Shown here in pieces: positions 35,013 to 43,447 of a stretch of DNA of 64,000 nt. Origin of the DNA: Eubacteriales bacterium (GTDB lineage Bacteria > Bacillota > Clostridia > Saccharofermentanales > DTU023); assembly GCA_030537525.1 (NCBI GenBank), contig JAUNVU010000002.1, positions 1-64,000 on the forward strand, in the 5' to 3' direction. Every line of letters begins with the position of its first letter. The stretch's first letter is position 1. The translations under genes and the position numbers were made by a program. Under the pieces are notes generated by a model. That model searched no databases. It saw only the letters and a program-made list of their open reading frames with translations, and had not been told where the DNA came from.

Positions 35013-36072
35013 GGGATCTATCTCCTATTTGCGGAAAAAATTCTCGGATGCGTTCACGAACCGAGACGATTTTTTTGAGGCCGTCAATTCTCGCTCCAGA
35101 AAAGAAGAGACCTGTCTGTGGATTGTCCGTTATCGCAGACTGTAGAGCCTCGTTAATACAGTATTTGGTAGTTCGAGGATCACAGGTCTTGAGGCAGTCG
35201 ACACAGTAGCGAGGTGGGATGCGCTTGACTTCATCTAATTTCCGCAGTAATGGTGACTGTATTGCGCGTGCTGGCATGCCTACTGGACTCTCGATTAGAC
35301 GGATATCCTCTTCTGTTGCGGAAATTAAAGCGTCCTTAAAGGACTGGGGAGCATCGCATTCAAAAGTGGCGATAAAAGGTGTGCCGACTTGCACGCCAGC
35401 AGCACCAAGTGCCTGTAGGTTTTCGACCTCAGTGGCAGTACGAATACCACCAGCGGCAAAAACGGGTAGCTCGATCTGGTGTTCACTGGTATATGACTTG
35501 CGCCAGGTGACTAGTTCTTTAAGCAGTTTTTCTAAATTTATTTGGAGGGGTTTGAGATCCGCCCACTTGAAACCTAGGTGACCGCCAGCCAGTGGCCCTT
35601 CGAGAACGAGGAAGTCAGGAAAGCGTTGGTAGCGTCGTCGCCAAGCTTCACAGATAGTTCTGGCGGCTCTGGCACTGGAGACTATGGGTGCGAGCAAGAT
35701 ATTTTTGTCCGCGACCAACTCGGGCAAGTTCAACGGCAGACCAGCACCACAGATGAGTGCATCGGCCTTGGCTTTTGCCGCTACCTGGACCATCTCCTTA
35801 TATTGATTGATGGCACACATGATATTGACTCCGATTAGGCCGTGACCGTTACTGAGTCGTCTGGCTTCCTCGATTTCAGCGGTGAGGGCGCGACTGTTGG
35901 CGGCGAGATTGTCTTGCTTGAAATCTGGCTCGCGGTAACCCGGATTGATTGCCGAAACCACACCCATGGCGCCTTCTTTCGCGACTGCTCCTGCGAGCTT
36001 AGATAGCGAAATGCCGATGCCCATGCCACCTTGAATTAAGGGAATACTTAGTAGTTTATTGGCTATTTTCAT
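35005..36072 (-). CDS. FabK-related flavoprotein, nitronate monooxygenase-like
   Basis: A 355-residue FMN-binding TIM-barrel protein. It opens PLIQGGMGIGISLSKLAGAV and has GPLAGGHLG and FAAGGIRTATEV as flavin-binding loops. The C-terminal part has a cluster of four Cys (YCVDCLKTCDPRTTKYC), which the adjacent FabK lacks. The family includes 2-nitropropane dioxygenase/nitronate monooxygenase and enoyl-ACP reductase II. Position inside the fab operon suggests a role in fatty-acid synthesis or its redox balance; it may be a second enoyl reductase or an unsaturation factor (inference). Confidence 0.75.
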   Translation of the reverse strand: MKIANKLLSIPLIQGGMGIGISLSKLAGAVAKEGAMGVVSAINPGYREPDFKQDNLAANSRALTAEIEEARRLSNGHGLIGVNIMCAINQYKEMVQVAAKAKADALICGAGLPLNLPELVADKNILLAPIVSSARAARTICEAWRRRYQRFPDFLVLEGPLAGGHLGFKWADLKPLQINLEKLLKELVTWRKSYTSEHQIELPVFAAGGIRTATEVENLQALGAAGVQVGTPFIATFECDAPQSFKDALISATEEDIRLIESPVGMPARAIQSPLLRKLDEVKRIPPRYCVDCLKTCDPRTTKYCINEALQSAITDNPQTGLFFSGARIDGLKKIVSVRERIREFFPQIGDRSHE

Positions 36073-37009
36073 CGCAGTCTCCTGGCGTGCAGAATTCCTT
36101 AATGGCAGTTTCTGCTTCGATAAAGAGTTGGGCTAAGCGCTCGGCGATAGGCACCGATTCTGCAATCAGAGCGGCGGACTGGCCCATCATATAGGCGCCA
36201 GTATCCTTGTCGCCGGTCTTGACGGCGCGACGCAGGGAACCCAAGAGAATTTTTTCGAGCTCGATTTTATCGGCGCCTTCGCGTTCTAGTTCCTGGTAGC
36301 GGTGGGTGAGGGGCGTTTTCAAGAGGCGGCAAGGTAAACCGTTTCTTCGGCCGATGACGGTGATTTGTGAGTCCTTGGCTCGGAGGACGGCAGAGCGATA
36401 GTTCTCGTGGATGGGACATTCGTCTGTGGCGAGGAAGGGTGTGCCAAGTTGAAAACCGCTGACACCGAGTAATTTGGCGGCTGCTAATTGTCGGCCATTG
36501 GCAATGCCGCCAGCTGCAATGACGGGGATTTCGAGATTGGCGGTCAGGAGTGGCCAGAGGACAAAGGAACTAACCTCGCCGATGTGGCCCCCAGCTTCCT
36601 GTCCCTCGGCAATGACGGCATCAGCACCGATGCCCTCCATACGCTTGGCCAGGTTTAGGGAGGGGACGACGGGGATGACTTTGCAGCCGGCTTCATGCCA
36701 CATTGGGATGTACTTACCAGGATTGCCAGCACCAGTGGAGATCAGGGGGACTTGTTCTGCGGCGAGCAGTTCTGCTATGGCCTCGACTTCTGGATTCAAG
36801 AGCATGAGATTGATGCCAAATGGCCGATCAGTTAATTCACGTATGCTCTTGATAGCGGCCTTTACTTCTATGGCACTCATGGCGCCTGTGCCGACCTGGC
36901 CAAGTGCGCCAGCATTGCTGACGGCAGCGGCGAATTCGGGGGTGGCGACGTGTGCCATACCTCCTTGGAGAATTGGATATTTGAGCTTAAATTGATTACT
37001 GAGCCACAT
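36056..37009 (-). CDS. fabK: Enoyl-ACP reductase II FabK
   Basis: FMN-dependent NAD(P)H enoyl-ACP reductase, the last step of each elongation round. The 317-residue protein has the typical opening KYPILQGGMAHVATPEFAAA, the loop EGQEAGGHIGE with the conserved catalytic-region His, and IAAGGIANGRQLAAA. No FabI or FabL is seen, so this should be the main enoyl reductase, making the organism unlikely to be triclosan-sensitive through FabI (inference). It overlaps the following FabK-like gene by 17 nt. Confidence 0.9.
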   Translation of the reverse strand: MWLSNQFKLKYPILQGGMAHVATPEFAAAVSNAGALGQVGTGAMSAIEVKAAIKSIRELTDRPFGINLMLLNPEVEAIAELLAAEQVPLISTGAGNPGKYIPMWHEAGCKVIPVVPSLNLAKRMEGIGADAVIAEGQEAGGHIGEVSSFVLWPLLTANLEIPVIAAGGIANGRQLAAAKLLGVSGFQLGTPFLATDECPIHENYRSAVLRAKDSQITVIGRRNGLPCRLLKTPLTHRYQELEREGADKIELEKILLGSLRRAVKTGDKDTGAYMMGQSAALIAESVPIAERLAQLFIEAETAIKEFCTPGDCDENSQ

Positions 37010-37940
37010 ATTTTTGATGTCCTTTCAAGATGAGATTGCCTGCTGTTAAACCAGCTCCGAAGCCGGCGATGAGGAGATTCTTTTTCCCTTCAAGCTGTCC
37101 TTGCTGATTGAGTTCGTGGATGAGGAGCGGAATGCTGGCTGCTGAAGTATTGCCGTAGTGCTCGAGATTATGGGCGAATTTAGTGAAGTCGAGTTTCAGC
37201 TGCTTGGCGGTGGATTTTAAGATTCTGAGATTGGCCTGATGCAAGATGTAGAGGTCGATGTCACTAGCTTTCATCTCGACTTTTGCGAGATTTTTCTCGA
37301 TTTCTTGCCTTAAGTTCGTGACAGCAAAGTGGAAGACGGCTCGTCCCGACATCTGGATTGGACCGTTCTTAGGAGCGAAGAGGAGGTCTGGAGAGCTCTC
37401 GCAATAGGCTTGAAATGAGCTCTGGCCGCCAGTATTTAGCCCCCAGAGATTAGCGGCAGCGGCATCGCCGAAGAGGACAGCTGTATTGCGATCGCTGAGG
37501 TCCAAAAGAGAGGAGAGCTTCTCCGCCCCAAGGATTAGGGCAAGTCCTTCCTTCGTCAGGTAGTGGCGAGCAATTTCTAAGGCGTAGAGGTAGCCGCTGC
37601 AGGCCGCATTGAGGTCGAAGGCCAGTACCGAGTGGGAGAGTCCTAACTCAGCTTGTAATAGTGGAGCGATGGCTGGCATGGTTTCTTCTGAACTCATACT
37701 GGCGACGATGACAAGTTCTATTCTGTCGACTTCGGCTTGTGTAAGTTCTGCGACTGCAGCTTTTGCCGCCTGAAGAGATAGTTCTAGCAGACTTTCTTCA
37801 CGGGCATGGTAGCGAGTTTCAATACCTGTGCGTTCGCGAATCCACTCGTCGGAGGTCTCGAGGTAATTTTCAAAGAAGTGGTTGTCGAGGCAGCGGACAG
37901 GAAGCGCTGCTCCTGTCTTGTAGAGGGCTAGTTGCGACAT
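36996..37940 (-). CDS. fabH: 3-oxoacyl-ACP synthase III
   Basis: Starts fatty-acid chains by joining acyl-CoA and malonyl-ACP. The 314-residue protein shows the triad Cys114 (NAACSGYLYA), His234 (LHQANLRI) and Asn264 (HYGNTSAAS). It overlaps accDA by 13 nt and the following fabK by 14 nt, so it is part of the same transcript. Confidence 0.95.
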   Translation of the reverse strand: MSQLALYKTGAALPVRCLDNHFFENYLETSDEWIRERTGIETRYHAREESLLELSLQAAKAAVAELTQAEVDRIELVIVASMSSEETMPAIAPLLQAELGLSHSVLAFDLNAACSGYLYALEIARHYLTKEGLALILGAEKLSSLLDLSDRNTAVLFGDAAAANLWGLNTGGQSSFQAYCESSPDLLFAPKNGPIQMSGRAVFHFAVTNLRQEIEKNLAKVEMKASDIDLYILHQANLRILKSTAKQLKLDFTKFAHNLEHYGNTSAASIPLLIHELNQQGQLEGKKNLLIAGFGAGLTAGNLILKGHQKYVAQ

Positions 37941-39580
37941 GGCAGGCCTCCTTGGTAGTAGTTCAGAAGGTCAGCTGTCAGCTGCTCTTTGAGACCGGTG
38001 AGGTCGTCGGGGAAGAGCTTGTCGCAGATGTCAAATTCGAGCATGTCTTCAGCGGTCAGGCGCATGAGCTCTGCGGCTTCGGGTGCCCGCTCGCGATCCT
38101 TCCACAAAATGACGGCAAAGCCCTCGGGGGAGAGCAGGGTGTAGACAGAATTTTCGAGCATGTAGAGGCGGTCGGAACAGGCCAAAGCCAAGGCGCCGCC
38201 TGAACCCGCCTCGCCCGAGATGACGGTGAGCAGAGGCACTTTCAGTTCGGCCATGAATTTGAGATTCTGAGCTATGGCCTCGCCCTGGCCGCGCTCTTCT
38301 GCGCCGATACCGGGATAAGCACCTGGCGTGTCGACGATGCTGAGAATTGGGCGACAACAGCGCTCAGCTTCGGCCATGAGGCGTCTGGCCTTGCGATAGC
38401 CCTCAGGCTCTGGCATACCGAAATTTGCGGCAATCTGAGACTTGAGGTCACAGCCCTTCTCCGTATAGATATAGGTAATTGGCAGTCCAGCTAGTCTGGC
38501 GATGCCGCCGCGGATAGCGAGATCGTCACCGTAGAGACGGTCGCCCGAAAATTCGACAATGTCCGTACAGAACCGTCGAACTATCTCAGCGGGCTTAATT
38601 CTGTCCTGGGCTCGAGCCTTGAGCACGCGTTCGAAGGGGCTGCTGTTTGAGCTTTGAGCGAGGCTATTCTCGACGGATTTACTGGCCTGTATTAATTGCT
38701 GAGCTTCGGCAAAAGCCTCGGGCCGTCTATGCAATGCCAATATTCTCTGGAGTTCAGATTTAAGCTCGCTTCGCTTGACAATGCGGTCGACGAAGCCGTG
38801 CTCACGGGCAAATTCAGCAGATTGGAAGCCTGCTGGCAATTCGCATTGGATGGTCTCGCGAATAACTCTTGGTCCAGCGAAACCAATTAGCGCGCCTGCT
38901 TCGGCTAAGGTGACATTGCCAAGAGAAGCAAAGCTCGCGGTGACGCCGCCTGTGCAGGGATCGCAGAGGAGCGCGATGTAGAGACCGCCAGCTCTTTGGA
39001 AGTCGCTAAGAGCAGCTGCGGTACGGCGCATCTGCAGCAGGCTGATGATTCCCTCTTGCATGCGGGCGCCACCGCTGACTGCAGCGATGATCAAGGGGAG
39101 TTTTGCATCTTTGGCAGCAGCAATGGCTGCGAGAATACGGTCGCCGACAATGCGACCCATAGAGCCCATGAGGAAGCGGCTCTCCATAGCGCCGAAGATG
39201 CAGGGTTCGCCATTGATTTCACCGCTGGCGAAGCTGATGGCCTCAGAGCAGCCGCTGAGCTTTTGGGCGCGCTCCCACTTCTCTCGATAACCGGGGAAGT
39301 TTAGGGGGTCAGAAAACTCAACAGGGCTGTCGATTAACTCGTAACCTGGATCTAGGCAGAGTTCCAGTCTCTCCTTGGCGGGAAGCCGGAGGTGGTGTTC
39401 GCAGAGTGGACAGCAGAAGTGATTTTGACTGAGCTGTAGGAAGGCGATGGGCTCGCCACAGGCTGGGCAGTGCTGAAATAGCTCATAGGCAATTTCTCTA
39501 GGCTCTGCTTCAGGCTTCAATCTGGTCATACCGCGGAGTACACGCAGCTGTTTTTTACGTTTATTAAATAATTCTTTCAT
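37928..39580 (-). CDS. accDA: Fused acetyl-CoA carboxylase carboxyltransferase (AccD-AccA)
   Basis: Transfers CO2 from carboxybiotin to acetyl-CoA. In most bacteria the beta (AccD) and alpha (AccA) subunits are separate; here one 550-residue chain carries both. Residues 1-270 are AccD, with a zinc ribbon at Cys38, Cys41, Cys57 and Cys60 and the SGGARMQEG loop. Residues about 310-550 are AccA, with FSGDRLYGDD, GMPEPEGYRKARRLM and the oxyanion region GEAGSGGALA. A Ser/Ala-rich stretch near residue 300 is the linker. It overlaps accC by one base and fabH by 13 nt. Confidence 0.93.
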   Translation of the reverse strand: MKELFNKRKKQLRVLRGMTRLKPEAEPREIAYELFQHCPACGEPIAFLQLSQNHFCCPLCEHHLRLPAKERLELCLDPGYELIDSPVEFSDPLNFPGYREKWERAQKLSGCSEAISFASGEINGEPCIFGAMESRFLMGSMGRIVGDRILAAIAAAKDAKLPLIIAAVSGGARMQEGIISLLQMRRTAAALSDFQRAGGLYIALLCDPCTGGVTASFASLGNVTLAEAGALIGFAGPRVIRETIQCELPAGFQSAEFAREHGFVDRIVKRSELKSELQRILALHRRPEAFAEAQQLIQASKSVENSLAQSSNSSPFERVLKARAQDRIKPAEIVRRFCTDIVEFSGDRLYGDDLAIRGGIARLAGLPITYIYTEKGCDLKSQIAANFGMPEPEGYRKARRLMAEAERCCRPILSIVDTPGAYPGIGAEERGQGEAIAQNLKFMAELKVPLLTVISGEAGSGGALALACSDRLYMLENSVYTLLSPEGFAVILWKDRERAPEAAELMRLTAEDMLEFDICDKLFPDDLTGLKEQLTADLLNYYQGGLPCRN

Positions 39581-40950
39581 TATCTCTCCATGAGGTCGGG
39601 GAAGTTCAAGAGACGTTCGAGATTGGCCTCAACGAATTCCGTGTGATAGTCGCCGCGGATGAATTCGGGCTCGAAGAGTAAGACGTAGAGGAGGCCCAAG
39701 TTGGACTCAACCCCCTCAATGATCGTCTCCTCGAGACAGCGGCGGAGGCGGCGGATGGCTTCGCTGCGATTTTTGCCATAGACGATCAGTTTGCCGAGCA
39801 TGGAATCGTACCAGGGTGAGACTTCGTAGCCGGGGTAGATGGCGGTGTCGAGACGGACGCCCAGGCCACCTGGCAGGACAAACTGCTCTATCTTGCCTGG
39901 GGCGGGGCGGAAGCTCTCGCGGGGATTTTCGGCGTTCAAGCGGCACTCAATAGCGTGACCTGTTAAGTGGATGGCCTCTTGAGCAAAGTTCAGCTCGGCG
40001 CCACCAGCGATGCGAATCTGTTCGCGGATTAGGTCGATGCCGCTGCGCCACTCGCTGACGGGGTGCTCGACCTGGATCCGCGTATTGACCTCGATGAAGT
40101 AGAAATTATTGTCAGAATCTACGATGAATTCGACAGTGCCCGCGCCGAGATATCCACTGGCCTCGCCTAATTTGACGGCTGCTGTCGTAAGTTGCTTGCG
40201 TAAATCGTCAGGTATATTGGCGGGCGATTCTTCGATCAGCTTCTGGCGCTTCCTCTGTAGGGAACATTCGCGCTCACCGAGATGGACGACTCGTCCCGCG
40301 TGGTCGGCGAGGATTTGCACCTCTACATGTTTGGGTTGACGGATTAATTTCTCGAGATAGAGTTCGTCCTGGCCAAAGGCCACCAAGGCCTCTTGACGGG
40401 CTTCGCCATAGGCGTTTGCCAGCTCGTCTTCTGAGTTGACGAAACGCATACCGCGACCGCCGCCGCCAGCACTGGCTTTGAGCAACACTGGATAGCCAAT
40501 TTCGGCAGCGATGGTTATCGCTTGTCGAACGTTCTCAAGAGCGCCAATTGAACCCGGCACTACAGGGATCCCAGCTTTCTGAGCTAGCTCGCGCGCCTTC
40601 GACTTGTCGCCAAGCAGCCTGATGGTCTCGGGTTCCGGACCAATGAAGACCAGTCCGGCTTGCTGACAGAGTTCGGCGAAATCGGCCTGCTCCGAGAGGA
40701 AACCGTAGCCTGGATGAATGGCGTCACAACCAGTTTGTAAGGCAGCCGTCAAAATATTCTTGTATTTCAGATACGAGTCTGCAGGCCTGGGGCCGCCAAT
40801 ACAGATTGCCTCGCTAGCCAGCTGGACATGCAGGGCATCCCGGTCGGCTGTCGAGTATACGGCCACGGCGTCGACACCCATTTCGCGGCAAGTCCGCATG
40901 ATGCGAATGGCGATCTCGCCCCTATTCGCGATTAGAATTTTCTTCAACAT
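39580..40950 (-). CDS. accC: Biotin carboxylase
   Basis: Carboxylates the biotin on AccB using ATP and bicarbonate. The 456-residue ATP-grasp protein is canonical: KKILIANRGEIAIRIMRT, the glycine-rich lid KASAGGGGRGMRF, EVQILAD, and the catalytic region EVNTRIQVEHPVSE. It overlaps accB by 29 nt and accDA by one base, showing tight coupling. Confidence 0.97.
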   Translation of the reverse strand: MLKKILIANRGEIAIRIMRTCREMGVDAVAVYSTADRDALHVQLASEAICIGGPRPADSYLKYKNILTAALQTGCDAIHPGYGFLSEQADFAELCQQAGLVFIGPEPETIRLLGDKSKARELAQKAGIPVVPGSIGALENVRQAITIAAEIGYPVLLKASAGGGGRGMRFVNSEDELANAYGEARQEALVAFGQDELYLEKLIRQPKHVEVQILADHAGRVVHLGERECSLQRKRQKLIEESPANIPDDLRKQLTTAAVKLGEASGYLGAGTVEFIVDSDNNFYFIEVNTRIQVEHPVSEWRSGIDLIREQIRIAGGAELNFAQEAIHLTGHAIECRLNAENPRESFRPAPGKIEQFVLPGGLGVRLDTAIYPGYEVSPWYDSMLGKLIVYGKNRSEAIRRLRRCLEETIIEGVESNLGLLYVLLFEPEFIRGDYHTEFVEANLERLLNFPDLMER

Positions 40951-41377
40951 TGCAATCTATCCTGAATATCACTTGGTCGAATTCGACAAAGTCGCCGTCA
41001 ATAACGTCAATCGAGGCAATCACGCCAGAACATGGCGCCTCGATATAATTCATCATCTTCATGGCTTCGATGATGCAAAGAGTGTCGCCCGCCCCCACTC
41101 GCTGACCGATGCTGACATAGGGCTCAGCACCAACTTCGGGCGCCTGGTAGAAGGTGCCGACGAGCGGGGCTTTTACCTCGACAAAATCTTCAACAAAATC
41201 ATTTGACGGTTTTACGACAGAGCTTTCGGGCTTGATTGTCTGGCAATAGCCTGGCTCAATTTGCTCCTGATTTTCAGCCTTTAAGCTGAGCGAAAATTCC
41301 CCATCCTTTAGCTCTAATTCAGTGAGGCCCTCCTGGCGAAAGGTCTTGATAATTTCTAATACTGTTTTAGCATCCAT
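40922..41377 (-). CDS. accB: Biotin carboxyl carrier protein
   Basis: A 151-residue carrier. The C-terminal biotinyl domain holds the target motif EAMKMM with Lys107, in a fold running VKAPLVGTFYQAP to FVEFDQVIFRID. The N-terminal helical segment MDAKTVLEIIKTF and a flexible middle are typical. The start lies inside the acpP 3' end (11-nt overlap). BirA, encoded just upstream of the operon, should attach the biotin. Confidence 0.95.
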   Translation of the reverse strand: MDAKTVLEIIKTFRQEGLTELELKDGEFSLSLKAENQEQIEPGYCQTIKPESSVVKPSNDFVEDFVEVKAPLVGTFYQAPEVGAEPYVSIGQRVGAGDTLCIIEAMKMMNYIEAPCSGVIASIDVIDGDFVEFDQVIFRIDCNVEENSNRE

Positions 41378-41612
41378 GTTCTAATTTCCTCTCTATGGCG
41401 TCTATGACCGAGCCGACAGTGGCAAAGTCCATGAGTTCGCTATCTTGCAGTTTGAGTTCAAAGCGTTCCTCGATGGCCGTGGCAAAGTCGACGGCATCCA
41501 GTGAGTCGAAATTGAGATCTTCGATCAGGAAGGCGTTCCGATTAATTTCGCTTTTTGGTAGGTCCAAGACTTCGTGAAGTATGGAGAATATAGTTTCTTT
41601 GACATTTGGCAT
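41367..41612 (-). CDS. acpP: Acyl carrier protein
   Basis: An 81-residue ACP with the phosphopantetheine attachment site in NFDSLDAVDF (Ser37). The four-helix pattern and acidic character are normal. Its start codon shares one base with the bioY stop, and its end overlaps accB by 11 nt. Confidence 0.95.
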   Translation of the reverse strand: MPNVKETIFSILHEVLDLPKSEINRNAFLIEDLNFDSLDAVDFATAIEERFELKLQDSELMDFATVGSVIDAIERKLEHGC

Positions 41613-42190
41613 TAGGCCACACTCCTATCTAGGTTTGCACCGATTAAGTTCTTCGCTGCTTGACGGATTGTTTTGACGGCTAGGACGAGCAGTGGGGCGA
41701 AAGCCACATCCTTGATAATTGTCTTTAAGAGCCCGATCGTGATGACCTGGTTTAGTGTTAGTGGATTATCTAGATAGAACATATTAATTAAATAGAAGTG
41801 GCTTAGACCGCTTAAATAGACGATTGTCGTGATGAAAAGGGCTAGAGACAGGTCGCGCTTGAAACTTGAGTTTGGCTGCCACAGCTTGGCTTTTGCCGCT
41901 AAAAAATTGGCAAGACAGAAGCCGTAAATGTAGCCAAAAGAAGGGAGCAGTAGGTAATGGGGTCCACCGCCGCCAGCGAAGACCGGGATGCCGATCAGGC
42001 CCATGATTAGGTAGATGAGGCAGGCTCTCGCAGTTGTCCTGGGTCCCAGTATCAGGGCAAGAATGACGATTATTGGCAGTTGTAAAGTAATTGCGATATA
42101 AGGTGTCGGGATCTTTAGCCAGGCGCCGACGGCTATTAGGGCGGCGGCAACAGCAGCGAAGACCAATTCTTTAGAAAAATTTGCTCTCAT
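41612..42190 (-). CDS. bioY: Biotin transporter substrate-binding subunit BioY
   Basis: The S component of an ECF-type biotin importer, with about six membrane helices in 192 residues. Hallmarks are the opening KELVFAAVAAALIAVGAWLKIP, the loop GIPVFAGGGGPHYLLLPSFGYIYGF, and a short cytoplasmic end. As the first gene of the carboxylase-fab operon it ties biotin uptake to fatty-acid synthesis. No EcfA or EcfT lies in the window. Start uncertain: ATG 42190 lacks a close SD, while a TTG at 42205 lies 2 nt after AAAGG. Evidence given in short motifs: AAVAAALIAVGAW, AGGGGPHYLL. Confidence 0.88.
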   Translation of the reverse strand: MRANFSKELVFAAVAAALIAVGAWLKIPTPYIAITLQLPIIVILALILGPRTTARACLIYLIMGLIGIPVFAGGGGPHYLLLPSFGYIYGFCLANFLAAKAKLWQPNSSFKRDLSLALFITTIVYLSGLSHFYLINMFYLDNPLTLNQVITIGLLKTIIKDVAFAPLLVLAVKTIRQAAKNLIGANLDRSVA

Positions 42191-42263
42191 GATGTAAATT
42201 CTCAAGACCTTTCCAGTTCGGGTACCGAATTTTAGTTAAAGTCATGACCATTTGGCGGAAACA

Positions 42264-42303
42264 ACTTAAAGATATTTATATAAATAATTTTAAGTAATGT
42301 CAA
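42264..42303 (-). promoter_or_regulatory. Fab operon promoter with palindromic operator
   Basis: On the minus strand a perfect TTGACA (42303-42298), 17-bp spacer and TATAAA (42280-42275). A 14-bp perfect palindrome TATTTATATAAATA (42273-42286) covers the -10, and a wider inverted repeat ACTTAAA/TTTAAGT (42264-42270 with 42289-42295) encloses it. A site of this kind is expected for a MarR-type repressor such as the FabT-like protein of this operon. Confidence 0.65.
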
Positions 42304-42376
42304 GAAAATAGCAGAATGAATCTCTGCCGCCTGGAAATAAGCAGCAAAGAAGAGGGTTCTTTTATCTGTTCTTGGA

Positions 42377-43033
42377 CTAGACTAGGCGGTCTTGAAATTC
42401 TTGCAGATCTTGAGCGTTGAGTTCGTTGAATAAGAGCTGCTGAAGCTTGGTAATTAGACGTTTATAAAATCTTTGGTCAACTGATTGCTCAGATGTTAAC
42501 AGATAGCCTGCGCGACCCTGCAAGTCAGCTGGGAAATCTTGAGCATAGAGATTGATACCAATTCCTACAATTAGATGTGAGTGGTAGCGTTCACAGAGGA
42601 TACCAGCGATTTTTCTACCATCCATGTAGATATCGTTTAATTGCTTAATCCTTAATTTGTGCTTGGCTTGTGGACCATCCAGAGCTTCCTTTAAAACTTC
42701 AAGTTCTCTAGCAAGGCCCAAGGCAACTCGTAAAACAGTTTTGAGATCGCGCTCTATAGTGAGATAATCCGCACCCCAGATAATGGAAAAATAAAGCCCA
42801 TTTGGTGGTGAGTAGAATTTCCTACCGTATTGGCCACGTCCAGAGGTCTGGCTATCCGCAGAAATAAGAGCTCGATTAAGCGGCTGCTTTGAGATGAGGC
42901 GAATTGCCTCCTGATTAGTTGAATCGATTGTCGTGTAATGCCAGTGTGGACAGGCTGGTAGAATCTCGCCTTGGAAGAAGTCCAGAGAGCCATTAAGCGC
43001 GTATTTATTTCTTAATTCTTTATCTACTGGCAT
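42377..43033 (-). CDS. birA: Biotin-protein ligase, catalytic domain only
   Basis: Attaches biotin to AccB through biotinyl-AMP. The 218-residue protein is a monofunctional ligase without the DNA-binding domain that some BirA proteins carry. The biotin-binding loop is GRGQYGRKFYSPPNGLYFS, and RKIAGIL with GIGINL follow. The usual KWPND motif reads KQLNDI, a notable substitution. SD weak (GAGATAG). Located directly upstream of the promoter for the biotin-dependent carboxylase operon. Confidence 0.9.
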   Translation of the reverse strand: MPVDKELRNKYALNGSLDFFQGEILPACPHWHYTTIDSTNQEAIRLISKQPLNRALISADSQTSGRGQYGRKFYSPPNGLYFSIIWGADYLTIERDLKTVLRVALGLARELEVLKEALDGPQAKHKLRIKQLNDIYMDGRKIAGILCERYHSHLIVGIGINLYAQDFPADLQGRAGYLLTSEQSVDQRFYKRLITKLQQLLFNELNAQDLQEFQDRLV

Positions 43034-43084
43034 CTATCTCACTATACGCTATTCTGGGCGATCCCATAAGCTCCGTAGTTGAGC

Positions 43085-43113
43085 TTGACAGCCCACAGTA
43101 AGGGTGATATTAT
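43085..43113 (+). promoter_or_regulatory. Promoter for tRNA-Thr
   Basis: TTGACA (43085-43090) and TATTAT (43108-43113) are 17 bp apart, 16 bp before the tRNA 5' end. Confidence 0.8.
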
Positions 43114-43129
43114 CTCGTTGCTTGAAAGT

Positions 43130-43205
43130 GCCTTTTTAGCTCAGTAGGTAGAGCGCATCCATGGTAAGGATGAGGTCGCCGGTTCGATCCCGGCAAAAGG
43201 CTCCA
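43130..43205 (+). tRNA. tRNA-Thr, anticodon GGT
   Basis: A 76-nt cloverleaf with encoded CCA: acceptor GCCTTTT pairs with AAAAGGC, anticodon stem CATCC/GGATG encloses ATGGTAA (anticodon GGT, reads ACC and ACU), and the T arm is GCCGGTTCGATCCCGGC. Confidence 0.96.
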
Positions 43206-43210
43206 GGAAG

Positions 43211-43242
43211 AAACCCTAGAAGTGTAGTGCTTCTAGGGTTTT
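43211..43242 (+). terminator. tRNA-Thr terminator, copy 1 of a 32-bp direct repeat
   Basis: AAACCCTAGAAG (43211-43222) pairs perfectly with CTTCTAGGGTTT (43230-43241) around a 7-nt loop, followed by TTATTTG. All 32 bp recur at 46480-46511. Confidence 0.9.
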
Positions 43243-43294
43243 TATTTGTTGATCAGAATTGCCTCTTATCGATACGTCCGTAGCTCACTAAATT

Positions 43295-43343
43295 TGAACC
43301 TAATTGGCTTGAAAACTTACACATCGGTTTAAACTTAGGTTCA
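43295..43343. promoter_or_regulatory. Inverted repeat upstream of the ABC operon
   Basis: TGAACCTAA (43295-43303) and TTAGGTTCA (43335-43343) are exact complements 31 bp apart, about 100 bp before the ATPase gene. Possible operator with DNA looping; no strong promoter is clear between them. Confidence 0.35.
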
Positions 43344-43447
43344 TGTTAATTTCAATGGTAATATGGGACTACACGTTATTAGTACATACAATCATCTAAT
43401 TGATGGCCACGAATTAAGAGACTATCTTATATTCGTTGAGAGATTTT

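Noticed and set aside
38049-38357. Reading frames opposite or shifted within the acc/fab genes
   Set aside because: They are shadows of the strongly supported AccDA, AccC and Fab proteins and lack SDs and domains.
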